A stretch of 64,000 bases of DNA from Lepidodermella squamata (lineage: Eukaryota; Gastrotricha): contig JBLDXI010000028.1 in NCBI GenBank assembly GCA_047495785.1, positions 1,550,001 to 1,614,000 of the forward strand, in the 5' to 3' direction. Positions 1-9,805 of the stretch are shown piece by piece. The notes beneath the pieces are model-generated. The model had not been told where the DNA came from and did no database searches. It saw only the letters and a list, made by a program, of their open reading frames with translations. The translations under genes were made by a program, and so were the position numbers. How positions within the stretch are numbered: the stretch's first letter is position 1; every line of letters starts with the position of its first letter.

Positions 1-506
1 TCACCGAAGTAAAGATAGTCGAAACTCATCATTCCGCCTGAATCGATTTTCATGTAAAATTGCTTGGTAAATGAGTCGAAATTTCCGCGTGAGTTGTAGT
101 TGTGAACTAGAGGCCGCCAGAAGAAGCGTTCGTCGATGAAAATTGTAGTATCTTTGTCTTGCATATAACCAGGGCAAGGAATTTTCCAGGAAAGGCGTAA
201 CGAGCCGCTAACAGCGAAAGTCTCTGCGAAATCGTCGATGCCTATTAGTTGATGCGGGGTGAATGTAAGTGTTGTGTTGACGGAATTGCAGAGCTTGACG
301 TCCTGGAAATAGGCCATGAAGGAACACGTTGGCGATGAGTATTCTGGCGAAAGGTGAGGGCAGGCTTTCAGGATATCAGCTGTTTTCCCCCGTGTTACTT
401 CATCAATAATTTCCATTGTAGTTTTCGACTGCATTGTTGTTCTTGCAACAATATTTGAAACGAAACAGCTGAGAATACTCAGAATAACCAAATAAATTTC
501 AACCAT
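1..506 (-). CDS. pLGIC-1: Cys-loop receptor subunit, cut by the window edge
   Basis: Reading the minus strand from the ATG at 506 gives an open frame of 168 codons that runs off the left edge. It has a hydrophobic signal peptide (MVEIYLVILSILSCFVS), the N-terminal cysteine motif (ACPHLSPEYSSPTC), a second cysteine pair (KLCN, KIPCPGY), the IDD turn and the loop-A-like block (FFWRPLVHNYNS). The frame ends at YFGE, just before the expected Cys-loop, so the Cys-loop and all membrane segments lie outside. The extracellular half resembles pLGIC-2 most closely. By family it should be a pore-forming subunit at the plasma membrane; the ligand is unknown. Confidence 0.85.
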   Translation of the reverse strand, partial: MVEIYLVILSILSCFVSNIVARTTMQSKTTMEIIDEVTRGKTADILKACPHLSPEYSSPTCSFMAYFQDVKLCNSVNTTLTFTPHQLIGIDDFAETFAVSGSLRLSWKIPCPGYMQDKDTTIFIDERFFWRPLVHNYNSRGNFDSFTKQFYMKIDSGGMMSFDYLYFG

Positions 507-952
507 GCCTATTGAGTATGAAAACTTCAAAATTATACTGGCTAATATTTGCAAATTAGCTGTTGTTTTATTTTTGCTGTGAATGCCTAGGGGATCACAC
601 TGTAAGCGGACTGCTTTGTTACACGGTCAGTCCTTAAATAATCGATTTTTTGATAGTGCAGCTTTTAAAAGCCTTCAGGCAAACATTATCGACGTAAACT
701 AAGTGACGTTTAGCATAAAAGGGAGAGCAAGACTAAATCTACTACGCGGACCAGATCTGACCTGGTGAAAAAAGCCGCTAAAAAATAGCAGCGGAAACTT
801 TTTCCTATATCAGCTCTTTTAAATTTAATTTGCCAAGTCCGGTGTAAGGTGTGAATTTTATTTACTGAAACTCGCATTACACTACACAGGTAAATCGCTA
901 AATTCTTTATTCACCTTATCCCGATTGGACACCCTTTCGGCCACACGACTAG
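507..952. other. Intergenic spacer, pLGIC-1/pLGIC-2
   Basis: About 446 bp with no open frame of note. It must contain the 3' end of nothing and the promoter of pLGIC-1 together with the 3' flank of pLGIC-2. I see no repeat or RNA gene in it. Confidence 0.5.
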
Positions 953-2107
953 TCACGTAATTCGCAATACAACCGAGAAAAAGTAGACGTTGACGAGAAC
1001 ATAAAGGACCAAAGCAATAATGAAAACGAAAAGGTCAAGCAATCGATTGAACCTAATTGATAGAACGTTGATCCTGAGGCACAATCTCTTCCTCAAAAGG
1101 TCAGGCCGTTCTTTGAAAATACCGCAGGCTATGATCGAGTATACAGCGCATGACAGGGAATGGAAAAAACAGAAGTCTGTGTACATTGACATCAATGTTC
1201 TCTGCGGTTTCGGTGGGATAAAATTTAACATCTGGCATTGTAGTATAATCATTCCTATCAAGATAGCTGTCTTCAGTATCGCCCGTTCTGGTAGGAAAGG
1301 TGGTAGAAAAAATGCGATTAGCTGCATTCCAGATAGCACGCAATAAGGAAGCATGAAATTTGTAACATAAAAAGTTGGATTTCGGCGGAATTTCATGCTG
1401 AAAATTGCCGCTGCTCTTTTTATCTTGTCCATGTCCTTCGTGTCATACCAATCTTCGTAATTCAGAAACGTCCAGTCGAATTCTTCATGGTCAGTTTTGA
1501 AGTGGTTGTCCTTCTCAAGCCTTAGCTCAGTTTGAGAAAATTTTACTGCTTTCGCGTTCTCCTGCATCAAGAAATTGACGTTGCATTGATGGGAATCGAG
1601 TGGGAAGTGACGAAAATCAAGATCGCACGTCGAAACTACGTGGCCATAAAGAAACAGTGCGAAGACCAACTGCCCTTTTGCATCCACTCGGACAGTAAAA
1701 GTCCGCAAAAATCCGTCTAGAAACCCGAAATTATCACGCGAGTTTTGCTGGTAGATATGCGGAGTCCAGAAGAGTCGTTCATCCAAATAGTAAGCGGTAT
1801 CTTTCTCCCAGCCATGCTTCTTACATGGAATAATCCACTGGAAGCGGATTGATCCGGATAAGGACATAGTTTCAGCGGTTTGATCGATCGAGTTGAGCCG
1901 TTCAGGCTGGAGTCTTACAGTAACGTTAACGGGATAGCAATCGGATCTTCCAATTAGAGGACAGCTCGGGGAGTAAGTTTCAGGGGACAACATTGGGCAA
2001 ACTGTTAGAAGATGCGCCGTCACGTTCTTCGTGCTATTCTCAATAACATCCTGAACAGACTCGGCGGCCACAAAAATGACCATGCTAGCAAAAACAAGAT
2101 ACCGCAT
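953..2107 (-). CDS. pLGIC-2: Cys-loop receptor subunit with divergent M2
   Basis: Intronless, 384 residues, ATG at 2107. Residues 1-16 look like a signal peptide. Extra cysteines are at 37, 49, 57 and 95; the Cys-loop is C161-C175 with a HFPLD core. M1 is about 247-268, M2 275-297, M3 307-330 and M4 355-379, with only about 25 residues between M3 and M4. The residues at -2', -1' and 0' before M2 are P-E-R, and an acid at -1' favours cations in known receptors. M2 itself is unusual: Lys at 4' (K279) and Ile replacing the 9' Leu, where nearly all neighbours have a TILLAL core. Conductance may therefore differ, or this may be an accessory subunit. Confidence 0.92.
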   Translation of the reverse strand: MRYLVFASMVIFVAAESVQDVIENSTKNVTAHLLTVCPMLSPETYSPSCPLIGRSDCYPVNVTVRLQPERLNSIDQTAETMSLSGSIRFQWIIPCKKHGWEKDTAYYLDERLFWTPHIYQQNSRDNFGFLDGFLRTFTVRVDAKGQLVFALFLYGHVVSTCDLDFRHFPLDSHQCNVNFLMQENAKAVKFSQTELRLEKDNHFKTDHEEFDWTFLNYEDWYDTKDMDKIKRAAAIFSMKFRRNPTFYVTNFMLPYCVLSGMQLIAFFLPPFLPERAILKTAILIGMIILQCQMLNFIPPKPQRTLMSMYTDFCFFHSLSCAVYSIIACGIFKERPDLLRKRLCLRINVLSIRFNRLLDLFVFIIALVLYVLVNVYFFSVVLRIT

Positions 2108-2215
2108 GGTAGTCAGAAATATTTAGCAATTACAGAAAATGATAGCCGCACGTACTCATGGGCAAGATTTAATGGCTTGAATGTTTACTCAGCTTCGCAT
2201 CCACAGAAACCAGTT

Positions 2216-2221
2216 TTTATT
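2216..2221 (-). terminator. Polyadenylation signal of pLGIC-3
   Basis: TTTATT on the plus strand reads AATAAA on the minus strand, about 40 bp past the pLGIC-3 stop at 2262. It lies only about 110 bp upstream of the pLGIC-2 start. Confidence 0.45.
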
Positions 2222-2261
2222 ATGATTTAACTCGAACCAAATGACAAGTACATATAGTAAG

Positions 2262-3422
2262 CTAGCGTATGAAAATCACCAGCTGTAAACTAACGAACAA
2301 AATAGCGGCGAAAGATGCGACCGCTAAATCGAGAGCTCTAATGTTTGATATGGTCATAAACTTATGAACTCGATTCGATGCCCATGATTTGAATTTTTCT
2401 TCGATGAAGCAACTCAAGAGGCAGTAGATCGTACACGCCCATGCAATCAGGCAACAACCAGACGTGTAATACTTGATCAAAATTCGTTGAGGCTTGATCG
2501 GGATTTGGTTGAGTATTTCGCCTTGGAAAAATGTTAGTGCCAAGAGAATGGTTACCGCAAAATTCGCCCGTTCGGATTGGCCAGGCGGGAGAAGGAATGC
2601 CGGAATTTCCAAAAATGTTAGAAACGCGCAAGGCGCCATTAGATTCTCGATGAAGAATGAAGGATTTCGGATCATTGTTATTTTGAAAACCACCCTGCTC
2701 CTATTGCCGGTTATATTCACCACGCCGATGCTGCCATTGTAGCTTTTCAGCTTCCAATTATCCCCTTGACCTATGAAATCAGGAGATATCGAAATATCTT
2801 GACTAGCGAAGTAAACAACTGCTGCTAAATCTTGTATGACGAATGATATTTCGCAGGTTTGCTCGTCGAACGGGAAGTCTTCGAAAGCCATGGCGCAGTT
2901 TGACGAGAAAACTCCCATTATCTGCATGACAAAGCCGCGGTATTTAACGTCGGGTGTAAAGCCTGACCTCATAAAAACTCGACTCGTGAAACTGTCGCCA
3001 GCCATTCCAACATTTGAAATTGCGTTTTCATGCGTAATTCTCGGACGCCAGAATTTATCACCGACGTAGCGAAATCCAGCCATGCTGGTGGTTAAGTTAT
3101 CACAGTAGACCTCCCATTTCAGCCTTAAAGAGCCTGCGAAGTATGAATTCTCCTCCACGTCATCGATGCCTTCAAATGTGTCGAGAATCAACTGAATTTG
3201 AAGTTTTACAGGCGTGCAGATTTGATCAGTAGCACCAGTGCAATTTGGCGTGTACGTTTCGTGCCAAAAGTGAGGGCACCGAGCCATTAGGTCGGCTTGT
3301 ACAGGTTCCAACATGGACAAATAGTTTAAGCCATCTGCTTTGACGCTAATGACAACCATTAAAACCAGATAGAGGTTTGATAGATTCATGTTATATGTAG
3401 AAAATAGGTGAATTCTGGCCAT
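2262..3422 (-). CDS. pLGIC-3: Cys-loop receptor subunit
   Basis: Intronless, 386 residues from the ATG at 3422. A second in-frame ATG at 3389 places the hydrophobic signal (MNLSNLYLVLMVVISVKA) right at the N-terminus and may be the true start. The Cys-loop is C176-C190 (EDFPFD), the loop-A-like block FWRPRITHENA follows residue 124, and loop C carries an NRS sequon (about 240-242). The triad before M2 is S-E-R (283-285), and M2 contains the standard TILLALTF core followed by Q15' and E17'. The closest neighbour in sequence is pLGIC-4, which shares the GDKFWRPRI and GNRSRVV blocks; the two are probably an adjacent duplicate pair. Confidence 0.92.
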   Translation of the reverse strand: MARIHLFSTYNMNLSNLYLVLMVVISVKADGLNYLSMLEPVQADLMARCPHFWHETYTPNCTGATDQICTPVKLQIQLILDTFEGIDDVEENSYFAGSLRLKWEVYCDNLTTSMAGFRYVGDKFWRPRITHENAISNVGMAGDSFTSRVFMRSGFTPDVKYRGFVMQIMGVFSSNCAMAFEDFPFDEQTCEISFVIQDLAAVVYFASQDISISPDFIGQGDNWKLKSYNGSIGVVNITGNRSRVVFKITMIRNPSFFIENLMAPCAFLTFLEIPAFLLPPGQSERANFAVTILLALTFFQGEILNQIPIKPQRILIKYYTSGCCLIAWACTIYCLLSCFIEEKFKSWASNRVHKFMTISNIRALDLAVASFAAILFVSLQLVIFIR

Positions 3423-3962
3423 AACGTAATATTTCAGAGCTTTAAGCTGCAGAGAACAACTGATATGGTCTGCGCAATCAAGTATTGATGTTCATACACA
3501 CGGCAGCGCAGTCGCGAATATGCCTCATTTTCCCTTGAAATTGTCATTTGAATCTGATTTCCGTTTAAAAAAGCCTTTTCCGTTTGATTAAAGCTAATTG
3601 TAATCATAACTAAGGTGAGTGCTTAGTATTGGGATCCTAATAACGCCATAGAACTCCGCTTTTATTATCAAGCAAACACCGGCTGGTAATCGGCCAGGTC
3701 TTGATTAAACAGTATTTTTGATCAGCAGCCTTACTGTTAGTACTATGTTTAGACCATTCCATTTTAGATCATTTAGAAATAAGTTTTAACTGGCTCAATT
3801 CTCAATTCCGTATCCCATTAGTTTCTTAAATATTTTAAAGATATCAGGCCTCAGGCCACTTCAACACATTTTATTTGAATAACATTTTCGCTCGTTTTAC
3901 GAAGTTGACAACAAAAGACGAAGTCAATTTTTGAATTATTTATGTCTTTGCCATTTATGATG
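3423..3962. other. Intergenic spacer, AT-rich
   Basis: 540 bp between pLGIC-3 and pLGIC-4. It is AT-rich with short homopolymer runs. No open frame, RNA gene or mobile element was recognised. Confidence 0.5.
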
Positions 3963-5099
3963 TTATTTCGTGCTTGAAAAATAATACCCAAAGCCATGAA
4001 ACTGAATACCCGCAAACGCTAGTATGGCCAGGGTTACCATAAGCAAATCTAGCGCTCTTACGTTTGACATCTGAATTCGATTGCAAACGGCTTGTGATGC
4101 TATTTTCTTACACGTCTTGGAAAAATAGCAACTTGCTAAGAAGTAGATAGCACAAGCCCAGGTTAACATGCAGCTATTACTGGCATAGGATCCCATTAGT
4201 ATGGCATATGGTTTGGTTGGAACTTGATTCAGAATTTCAGTTTGAAGTAGGCTAATAGTTAAAAGCAACGTAACAGCGAAGTTGGGCCTATCAGGGCTGC
4301 TGGGAGGGAGGAAAAACGCCGGTATCTGAAGGGATGTTAAAAAAGCGCAGGGTACCATCAAACTCCGAATGTAATAAGAAGGATTTCTGGCAAATGTAAA
4401 CTGATAAACGACTCGGCTTCTATTCCCCGCTAAATAAACGATATCGATCCGAGTAGAGTTGTTTACCAATTCCCAAATGTCGCCACGGCCGGTAAAGTCA
4501 TTTCCGATATCTATGGTAGAGTTGTGGAAAACGGCAGCATCATACGTATCCTGCATCCTTACGATCAGTTCGCAGGTTTGAGTGTCAAATGGGAATTTCT
4601 CAATATCCATTTCGCATGCGGAGGTGAACATGCCAAGGATCTGATGGTTGAACCATAGGCGGTCGGGGTATAAAAGTTTATTAAATACCAGACGCCTGGC
4701 AAAAGTATCACCCAGCATGCCTTTATTGAAAACTCCATTATGATGCAGGATTCGCGGCCTCCAAAACTTGTCACCCAGGTAATGATAGCCACTTAGATTA
4801 CTGGGCAATGGGTCGCAAATAAATTCGTACAAGAACCGGATGGATCCAGACATCTGGGTGTACTCCTCAACGTCGTCAATGCCATTGAAGTAGTCGAGCA
4901 TCAAATTGACACTAACTTGCAAGGGTTCACAGCGTGTGCCTTTATCCCCTCCCGGGCAAGTTGGCGAAAACGATTCGTGCCACAATTGAGGACAAGCTGT
5001 CAAAATTTTCTGCTGGAACGGTTCCAGCTGCTCCAGGTGAGTGTTCGCATTGCATGGCCAGGCTGCTGTCGCAAGAATCGTCAAACATTTCAGCAGCAT
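3963..5099 (-). CDS. pLGIC-4: Cys-loop receptor subunit
   Basis: Intronless, 378 residues. The start is the ATG at 5099 (MLLKCLTILATAAWPC); an upstream in-frame TTG at 5105 is not a plausible animal start. Cysteines 36, 48, 57 and 95 form the N-terminal set and C162-C176 the Cys-loop (EKFPFD). The triad before M2 is P-D-R (269-271). M2 departs from the norm in reading TLLLTISLLQTEIL, with Glu at 17'. Loop C carries a GNRS sequon at about 225-228. The C-terminus extends past M4 (FGYYFSSTK). Only 82 bp separate its start from the pLGIC-5 stop, so transcription may be shared or the promoter very short. Confidence 0.92.
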   Translation of the reverse strand: MLLKCLTILATAAWPCNANTHLEQLEPFQQKILTACPQLWHESFSPTCPGGDKGTRCEPLQVSVNLMLDYFNGIDDVEEYTQMSGSIRFLYEFICDPLPSNLSGYHYLGDKFWRPRILHHNGVFNKGMLGDTFARRLVFNKLLYPDRLWFNHQILGMFTSACEMDIEKFPFDTQTCELIVRMQDTYDAAVFHNSTIDIGNDFTGRGDIWELVNNSTRIDIVYLAGNRSRVVYQFTFARNPSYYIRSLMVPCAFLTSLQIPAFFLPPSSPDRPNFAVTLLLTISLLQTEILNQVPTKPYAILMGSYASNSCMLTWACAIYFLASCYFSKTCKKIASQAVCNRIQMSNVRALDLLMVTLAILAFAGIQFHGFGYYFSSTK

Positions 5100-5171
5100 T
5101 TTCAACAGTGAATAACTCTTTGATTGTCATGTCTCGGTTGTTTAGAAACAGGAAATAGGGATATTGAGTTT

Positions 5172-5177
5172 TTTATT
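5172..5177 (-). terminator. Polyadenylation signal of pLGIC-5
   Basis: AATAAA on the minus strand begins only 4 bp after the pLGIC-5 stop codon (5182-5184). This implies a 3' UTR of about 20-30 bases. Confidence 0.5.
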
Positions 5178-5181
5178 GGTT

Positions 5182-6342
5182 TTACATGCTTATGTACTTT
5201 GTTTTTACAGCAATTTGCAGTGCATACACATTCACGCCGATAAAACAAGTTATAGCTAGGATAACGAAAATCGAATCCAATAAACGAGCCCGACTAATGC
5301 TCCAACATTTGTTTTTCGACTTCGCAAAGATTGGAGCCGAAAAATATTTCCTCCACCCCCGGGCTAGCCCGCAGCTCACCAAGTAATAAACTGTGCAAAG
5401 CCACGAGAAGAGCACACAAAAGTCTGAGTAATTCATCAGAAAAACTCGCTCAGGTTTAGCTGGAACATTTTGCAGAATCGCACTTTGCAGCACTGTCAGG
5501 GCTAGCAGAATCGTGACTGAAAAGGAAGGCCGCTCCGGAATAGTCGGGGTCATGGCACAAGTCCAAACTTCCAGCCCGGATAAAACAAAAGCTGGGATCA
5601 TCAAATTGTACAGAAAGTACTGAGGATTCCTCCTGAACTTCAGCCTGAAAATTCCAATGCTCCTATTGCCACTGTTGATATTGATAGTATTGATCTCCTT
5701 TCCACCAGAGATATAACTCCAAGAGACGTCTGATGTAATAAAATCTTCAACGTGATGCATATCGATGTCTGCAAATTTGGCTGCAACGTTCGGCTCCTGA
5801 AGTAGAAACTGAATGTTACATTCATTCGTATCAAAGGGGAATAACGTGAAATCAAGATCGCAAGTCGAAACAAAGACGCCGAAACGCTGTAATGAGAACT
5901 TCAGCTGGCCTTTGTTAGCTTCCACATAGAATCGGTGTGTGAAACCGTGCTTCATTTGAAAATCAGCCATTGCGTTCTTGTGATTGGCATGCGGCTGCCA
6001 GAAGTCTTCGTCGAGGTAATACAAGGTTTTATCCTCTTGGTAGTAGTTAGGGCAACTAAGAATCCATGATAATTTAACAGATCCGCTGATTGAAAGCGTC
6101 TCGTCGACATCGTCGATTTCGTAGAAACTCTCGGGTTGTAGGAGAAGGCTGATATTCAGGGGTTGGCATTCCGATGGTTTACTCACTCTGCCGTCAGGGC
6201 ATGTTGGAGAGAAGCATTCCACCTCGACGAATGAACAGTTTCTCAACAGCTCATTTGTTCTCCTTCTCAACTCGAATCCTCTATTCACTGCGAAACTCTG
6301 AGGAATTAGGCCCATAGTAGCTAAAGCATAGAGCAGGAACAT
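5182..6342 (-). CDS. pLGIC-5: Cys-loop receptor subunit
   Basis: Intronless from the ATG at 6342, 386 residues. The frame is open further upstream to a TTG at 6414, but the ATG puts the signal peptide (MFLLYALATMGLIPQSFA) at the N-terminus. A splice-acceptor-like TTTTTGCAG lies 9 bases before that ATG, suggesting a 5' splice or trans-splice site. The Cys-loop is C161-C175 (TLFPFD), the loop-A-like block is DFWQPHANHKNA, and loop C contains GNRS. The triad before M2 is P-E-R, with a normal TILLALTV core. A polybasic stretch (AKSKNKCWSISRAR) fills the short M3-M4 linker. Confidence 0.92.
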   Translation of the reverse strand: MFLLYALATMGLIPQSFAVNRGFELRRRTNELLRNCSFVEVECFSPTCPDGRVSKPSECQPLNISLLLQPESFYEIDDVDETLSISGSVKLSWILSCPNYYQEDKTLYYLDEDFWQPHANHKNAMADFQMKHGFTHRFYVEANKGQLKFSLQRFGVFVSTCDLDFTLFPFDTNECNIQFLLQEPNVAAKFADIDMHHVEDFITSDVSWSYISGGKEINTININSGNRSIGIFRLKFRRNPQYFLYNLMIPAFVLSGLEVWTCAMTPTIPERPSFSVTILLALTVLQSAILQNVPAKPERVFLMNYSDFCVLFSWLCTVYYLVSCGLARGWRKYFSAPIFAKSKNKCWSISRARLLDSIFVILAITCFIGVNVYALQIAVKTKYISM

Positions 6343-6498
6343 AGTTTCCAACTGCAAAAATCTTTCTTTAGAAGAGCCAACTCTTATACGAATCTGAAGC
6401 GTGAAGAAATTCAAACAACACTTTTATTATAGCTGCTTCGTTTGCCTTGAAGTGACAATGCAATTAAGATTCTCCCTTTCGTATCTTTCTCAGTATTG

Positions 6499-7647
6499 TC
6501 AATCAATCATTACATAAACCGTGCTAGAAGCATTCAGGAGTAGAAGAAGAAGCATAGCTATACCTAGAGCTGTTGCATCAATAATTCTAGCCCGAGAAAT
6601 CGACATGCGCCAGATTGTAAGAGTATAGATATTGAAAAATGTAGGCCATGTTGTAACAGCGCAACATGCTATTGAAGCATAAGCAACGCACAGCCAAGAG
6701 AAAAGAGCCGACAGTTCGAAATAAGTTGATATGAAAATCCTGTGAGGCTTGGCTGGGATGATCTGCATGACGTGGTTGTTCAAAAATATCAGTGATAAAA
6801 GTATTGTGAGACAAAAGCAAGGCCTGTTGGAGTCTGATGGGTGGATTAAAAATGAGAATAGTTGAAGGCTGGTTATCACGCTGCACGGTACTATCAGGTT
6901 GAATACATAATAAGCAGGATTTCTTCTCAGATTCATTGAGAAGATTGCCATACTTCTATTCTCGTTGTCACCTCTCAAATCAGAGGAGCTATCGATGAGG
7001 AACCATCCACTACCGGGTTTAATGAAACTAGGCGCGATGTCGAGCTTTGGAGCATCAAAGCTGACAACCTTTTCGCTATCTAAGAGTGAGAATCGCAATT
7101 CGCATTGCTGCTGATCGAATGGAAATTTTTCGATGGAGATCATGCATACGGAACTGAACGAACCAAAGACTTGCCAGCTGAATCGTAGGGTACCATTTCC
7201 CGGATAAGCGTGGATGAAAAATCGCATCGATAAGCTTTCAAATAAGCCAGGATTTGCTGCATTTTGGTGGACCAATCTAGGCTTCCACATCAAATCTTCG
7301 TGCGGATGGATGATCCATTCATCGGTTTCTCCGTTGCTCCAATTCGAGCATTCAATATTCCAGTTGAAGCGAATAAAGCCAGAGACGTAAAGGACTTCAT
7401 TAACATCGTCGATACTATCGAAATAGCCCAGATGGAGTTTGGCTGTGATAGGTGTGTTTTCGCATATCATGGTACCTAAGCATTTCGGAGTGTAATTTTC
7501 TTTAGCAAGTTGGGGACACTTCGTTAGAATAGAAAGTGACTTCGCCTGACTTTCTGGTACCCATGATGAAGATTCACCATGTATTATTCGACTTATGAGA
7601 ATAAGTCCCAAACTCAAGACGAGAAATTCAAGGAAAAATAACCTCAT
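6499..7647 (-). CDS. pLGIC-6: Cys-loop receptor subunit lacking the -1' acid
   Basis: Intronless, 382 residues, ATG at 7647; an upstream in-frame TTG at 7662 is dismissed. The signal peptide is long and hydrophobic (residues 1-24). The Cys-loop is C168-C182 (EKFPFD). The triad before M2 is S-N-R, so the acidic residue found in most neighbours at the intracellular mouth is an Asn. M2 contains two cysteines near its start (RPCFCLTILL). Loop C has ENRS. Selectivity cannot be inferred with confidence, and it may need a partner subunit. It is the last channel gene before the nuclear receptor island, 483 bp from it and divergently oriented. Confidence 0.91.
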   Translation of the reverse strand: MRLFFLEFLVLSLGLILISRIIHGESSSWVPESQAKSLSILTKCPQLAKENYTPKCLGTMICENTPITAKLHLGYFDSIDDVNEVLYVSGFIRFNWNIECSNWSNGETDEWIIHPHEDLMWKPRLVHQNAANPGLFESLSMRFFIHAYPGNGTLRFSWQVFGSFSSVCMISIEKFPFDQQQCELRFSLLDSEKVVSFDAPKLDIAPSFIKPGSGWFLIDSSSDLRGDNENRSMAIFSMNLRRNPAYYVFNLIVPCSVITSLQLFSFLIHPSDSNRPCFCLTILLSLIFLNNHVMQIIPAKPHRIFISTYFELSALFSWLCVAYASIACCAVTTWPTFFNIYTLTIWRMSISRARIIDATALGIAMLLLLLLNASSTVYVMID

Positions 7648-8130
7648 TTTCCATCCAGGCAATTGGTATGTAATAAAAACCCAGGATGTCTCTTAATTAT
7701 ACCTGCGCACTTCGTTTAAGCGAGCGATGGCAAATATCAAATTTAAACATCTTAAGTACATTTTCCGTATTTATTTACATAGCGTATTCACGAGAAAAAA
7801 CATATGTCCATGAGTACATTGAGAAAACATGGCTATTGTTGAGCGAATACAACGGAATGTTCGAGGGCGTGAGTATCTACTGCAGCTTAATCTTCTGATT
7901 GTAGGTGGATGTCATACTGTCCAAATTGAACAAAGGTGCGGAATATGATAATCATCACCATCGCCACACACATGTCAGAGGTTAAAATAAAAGAATTCCA
8001 GACGAGCTGTCGTGTTGAATAACTCTAAAATTTAATTGATTTAGTCGCCTCAGTGCGGCGTTCTACATAAAATCGTTCTCATTGCTTATTGTAATTCAGA
8101 GTTTTGCATATGGCAGAGGTTGCCTCAAAC
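7648..8130. other. Divergent intergenic region between pLGIC-6 and nuclear receptor a
   Basis: 483 bp between two head-to-head genes; it must hold both promoters. It is AT-rich, with no clear TATA box in the expected place and no open frame worth reporting. Confidence 0.45.
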
Positions 8131-9568
8131 ATGTGCGACAGCTCCTCACACAAATTCTCATGCGAGGTTGGGATTCATTCCATAGCATTATATTAATATT
8201 CATATCTTTGCACAGGTTTGCTCGCAAGAAACAGACGGACGTATTCGATACGGCGCGAATGTATGCGATGCTTGTAAGAAATTCTTTACCAGGAATCACA
8301 GCAAGCTCGGCTCGAAGCGGTGTAGCGACAGATCGGGGAAGTGCAGCTTGTACCGATCGTCTTATAGCATCAGTGGTAAATGCCAGGCATGTCGCTTAGC
8401 AAAATGCTACCAAGTAGGGATGAGATATGGTAAGACGAAACCCCCAGAACCGGCTATTGATGTTGAGGAGGTTTCTGAGATTCAAAGTACTTGCCGCATA
8501 ATAGTTATTCGGAGTGACATAGCATAATGTTTTATAGGCAGGATAGTTCCAGGCCCGTCGAATTTTGATGCGATCAACTCTGAACGATCTCTTAACAAGT
8601 TTTTGGAGGCTCATGAGACTCTTAATTCGCTAGCATCTGTAAGTGTTTATTTCTATTACTTCAACAAAGGTATACCGCTCCTCCGCTTACAGCTTCCTCT
8701 TGCAACTGGTGAATGGACCCTGCCAGATGATGATAGCTTTGCCTGTTGGAAACTTGTCACCGATAATTATACGGCATTCGTTGAGCGGAGCACTGTTTAT
8801 ATCAAGAATCTCCCGGGTATCAAATAACTCAATAAAGTTACCTTCAAGATGTTAAAATTTGGATACATTTTTCAAGGTTTTACTCAAATTCCCTTGCCCG
8901 ACCGCTGCAAGCTGTTTGGTCGGTCGTTCCTACCTATCGCATTACTGTGGCGATCAGCCAATGGTTTGCCTGGATTTGGTATGAGCCCCGAAAATACAAC
9001 CACTCTTGTCCGCCATTTCCCCATATACGGAGTTCGCTCTTTCTCCCTTAACGTTCTCTTCTTCTCATGCTACTGAAATATTTTCAGACGATAACTAAAG
9101 ATGGCGTGGAGCATACAGCTGCGATCGCTAAAATGAATCTTTCGCGCACGGAGACAGCTCTAGTTGAAGCTGCGCTGTTTTATCAAAGTATGAATCAGCG
9201 TAGTTATAATGAGGAGGAATTCAAGATTCAGTGCTTTAATTTCATGAAGGTTGCGACGAAGATAATTTGGTCAACCCTGAGCTTGTACAGAGGATGTCAC
9301 GCGCCATCGATTATGCGATCGAAGCCATTCAACCGAGAAATGACGCGGGGAGATTACGCGTAAGGCTTTATCGCACAGAAAGCATCTTGTTAAAAGTATT
9401 TCGTATTGAATCCAGGTCAAACATCTCAATCTGCTACGCACAGGTTTAGCCGTGGTACCTAGCTATAATGGCCGCTTTATGCAGCGATTCTTCGAATTGC
9501 GACCTGATCTTGCTGTCCTGAATCGTACATGGTACGAAATTATGGTATCTCTCCCTAAGAAACTCTGA
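8131..9568 (+). CDS. Nuclear hormone receptor a, eight exons
   Basis: A ligand-regulated transcription factor of 330 residues. Exons by splice sites and frame: 8131-8166, 8216-8429, 8538-8638, 8693-8816, 8877-9031, 9088-9187, 9250-9359 and 9416-9568 (993 bases in total). Exon 1 ends in C-E and exon 2 begins V-C, completing CEVC of zinc finger 1. Finger 1 is CEVC-x14-CDAC, one residue longer than usual, and finger 2 is C-x6-C-x12-C-x2-C followed by CRLAKCYQVGM. The P-box is DACKK instead of the usual EGCKG. The ligand-binding part has the helix 3-5 signature LPGFTQIPLPDRCKLF. No AF-2 helix is evident at the C-terminus. Confidence is high for the family and moderate for exon 1. Confidence 0.85.
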
Positions 9569-9805
9569 AATGTTGCGCGATACAAAATGTTATGGACAGC
9601 CACATATAAAAAGGAACAATGAAAATTAAATTATTGATTTGTTTCGTGAGCGATAAACACGACTGCCACATCTAATAAAGATGAGTTGATTTATCAAACC
9701 TTCATCTAATGAAGCTAATGGCGACATTATATTCTACACAGTAACTAACCCTGAAAAAATCAAATCGGAGGACAAGCCTAACTTGAAACGTCAGGGATCT
9801 TAGCT

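Noticed and set aside
1020-1346. 108-codon plus-strand frame opposite pLGIC-2
   Set aside because: Antisense shadow of a strongly supported channel gene; no domain or codon signal of its own.
6343-6414. N-terminal extension of pLGIC-5 (also similar ones on pLGIC-4, -6, -10, -11, -13 and -22)
   Set aside because: These open with TTG or GTG; the next ATG puts a signal peptide at the N-terminus and is the normal animal start.
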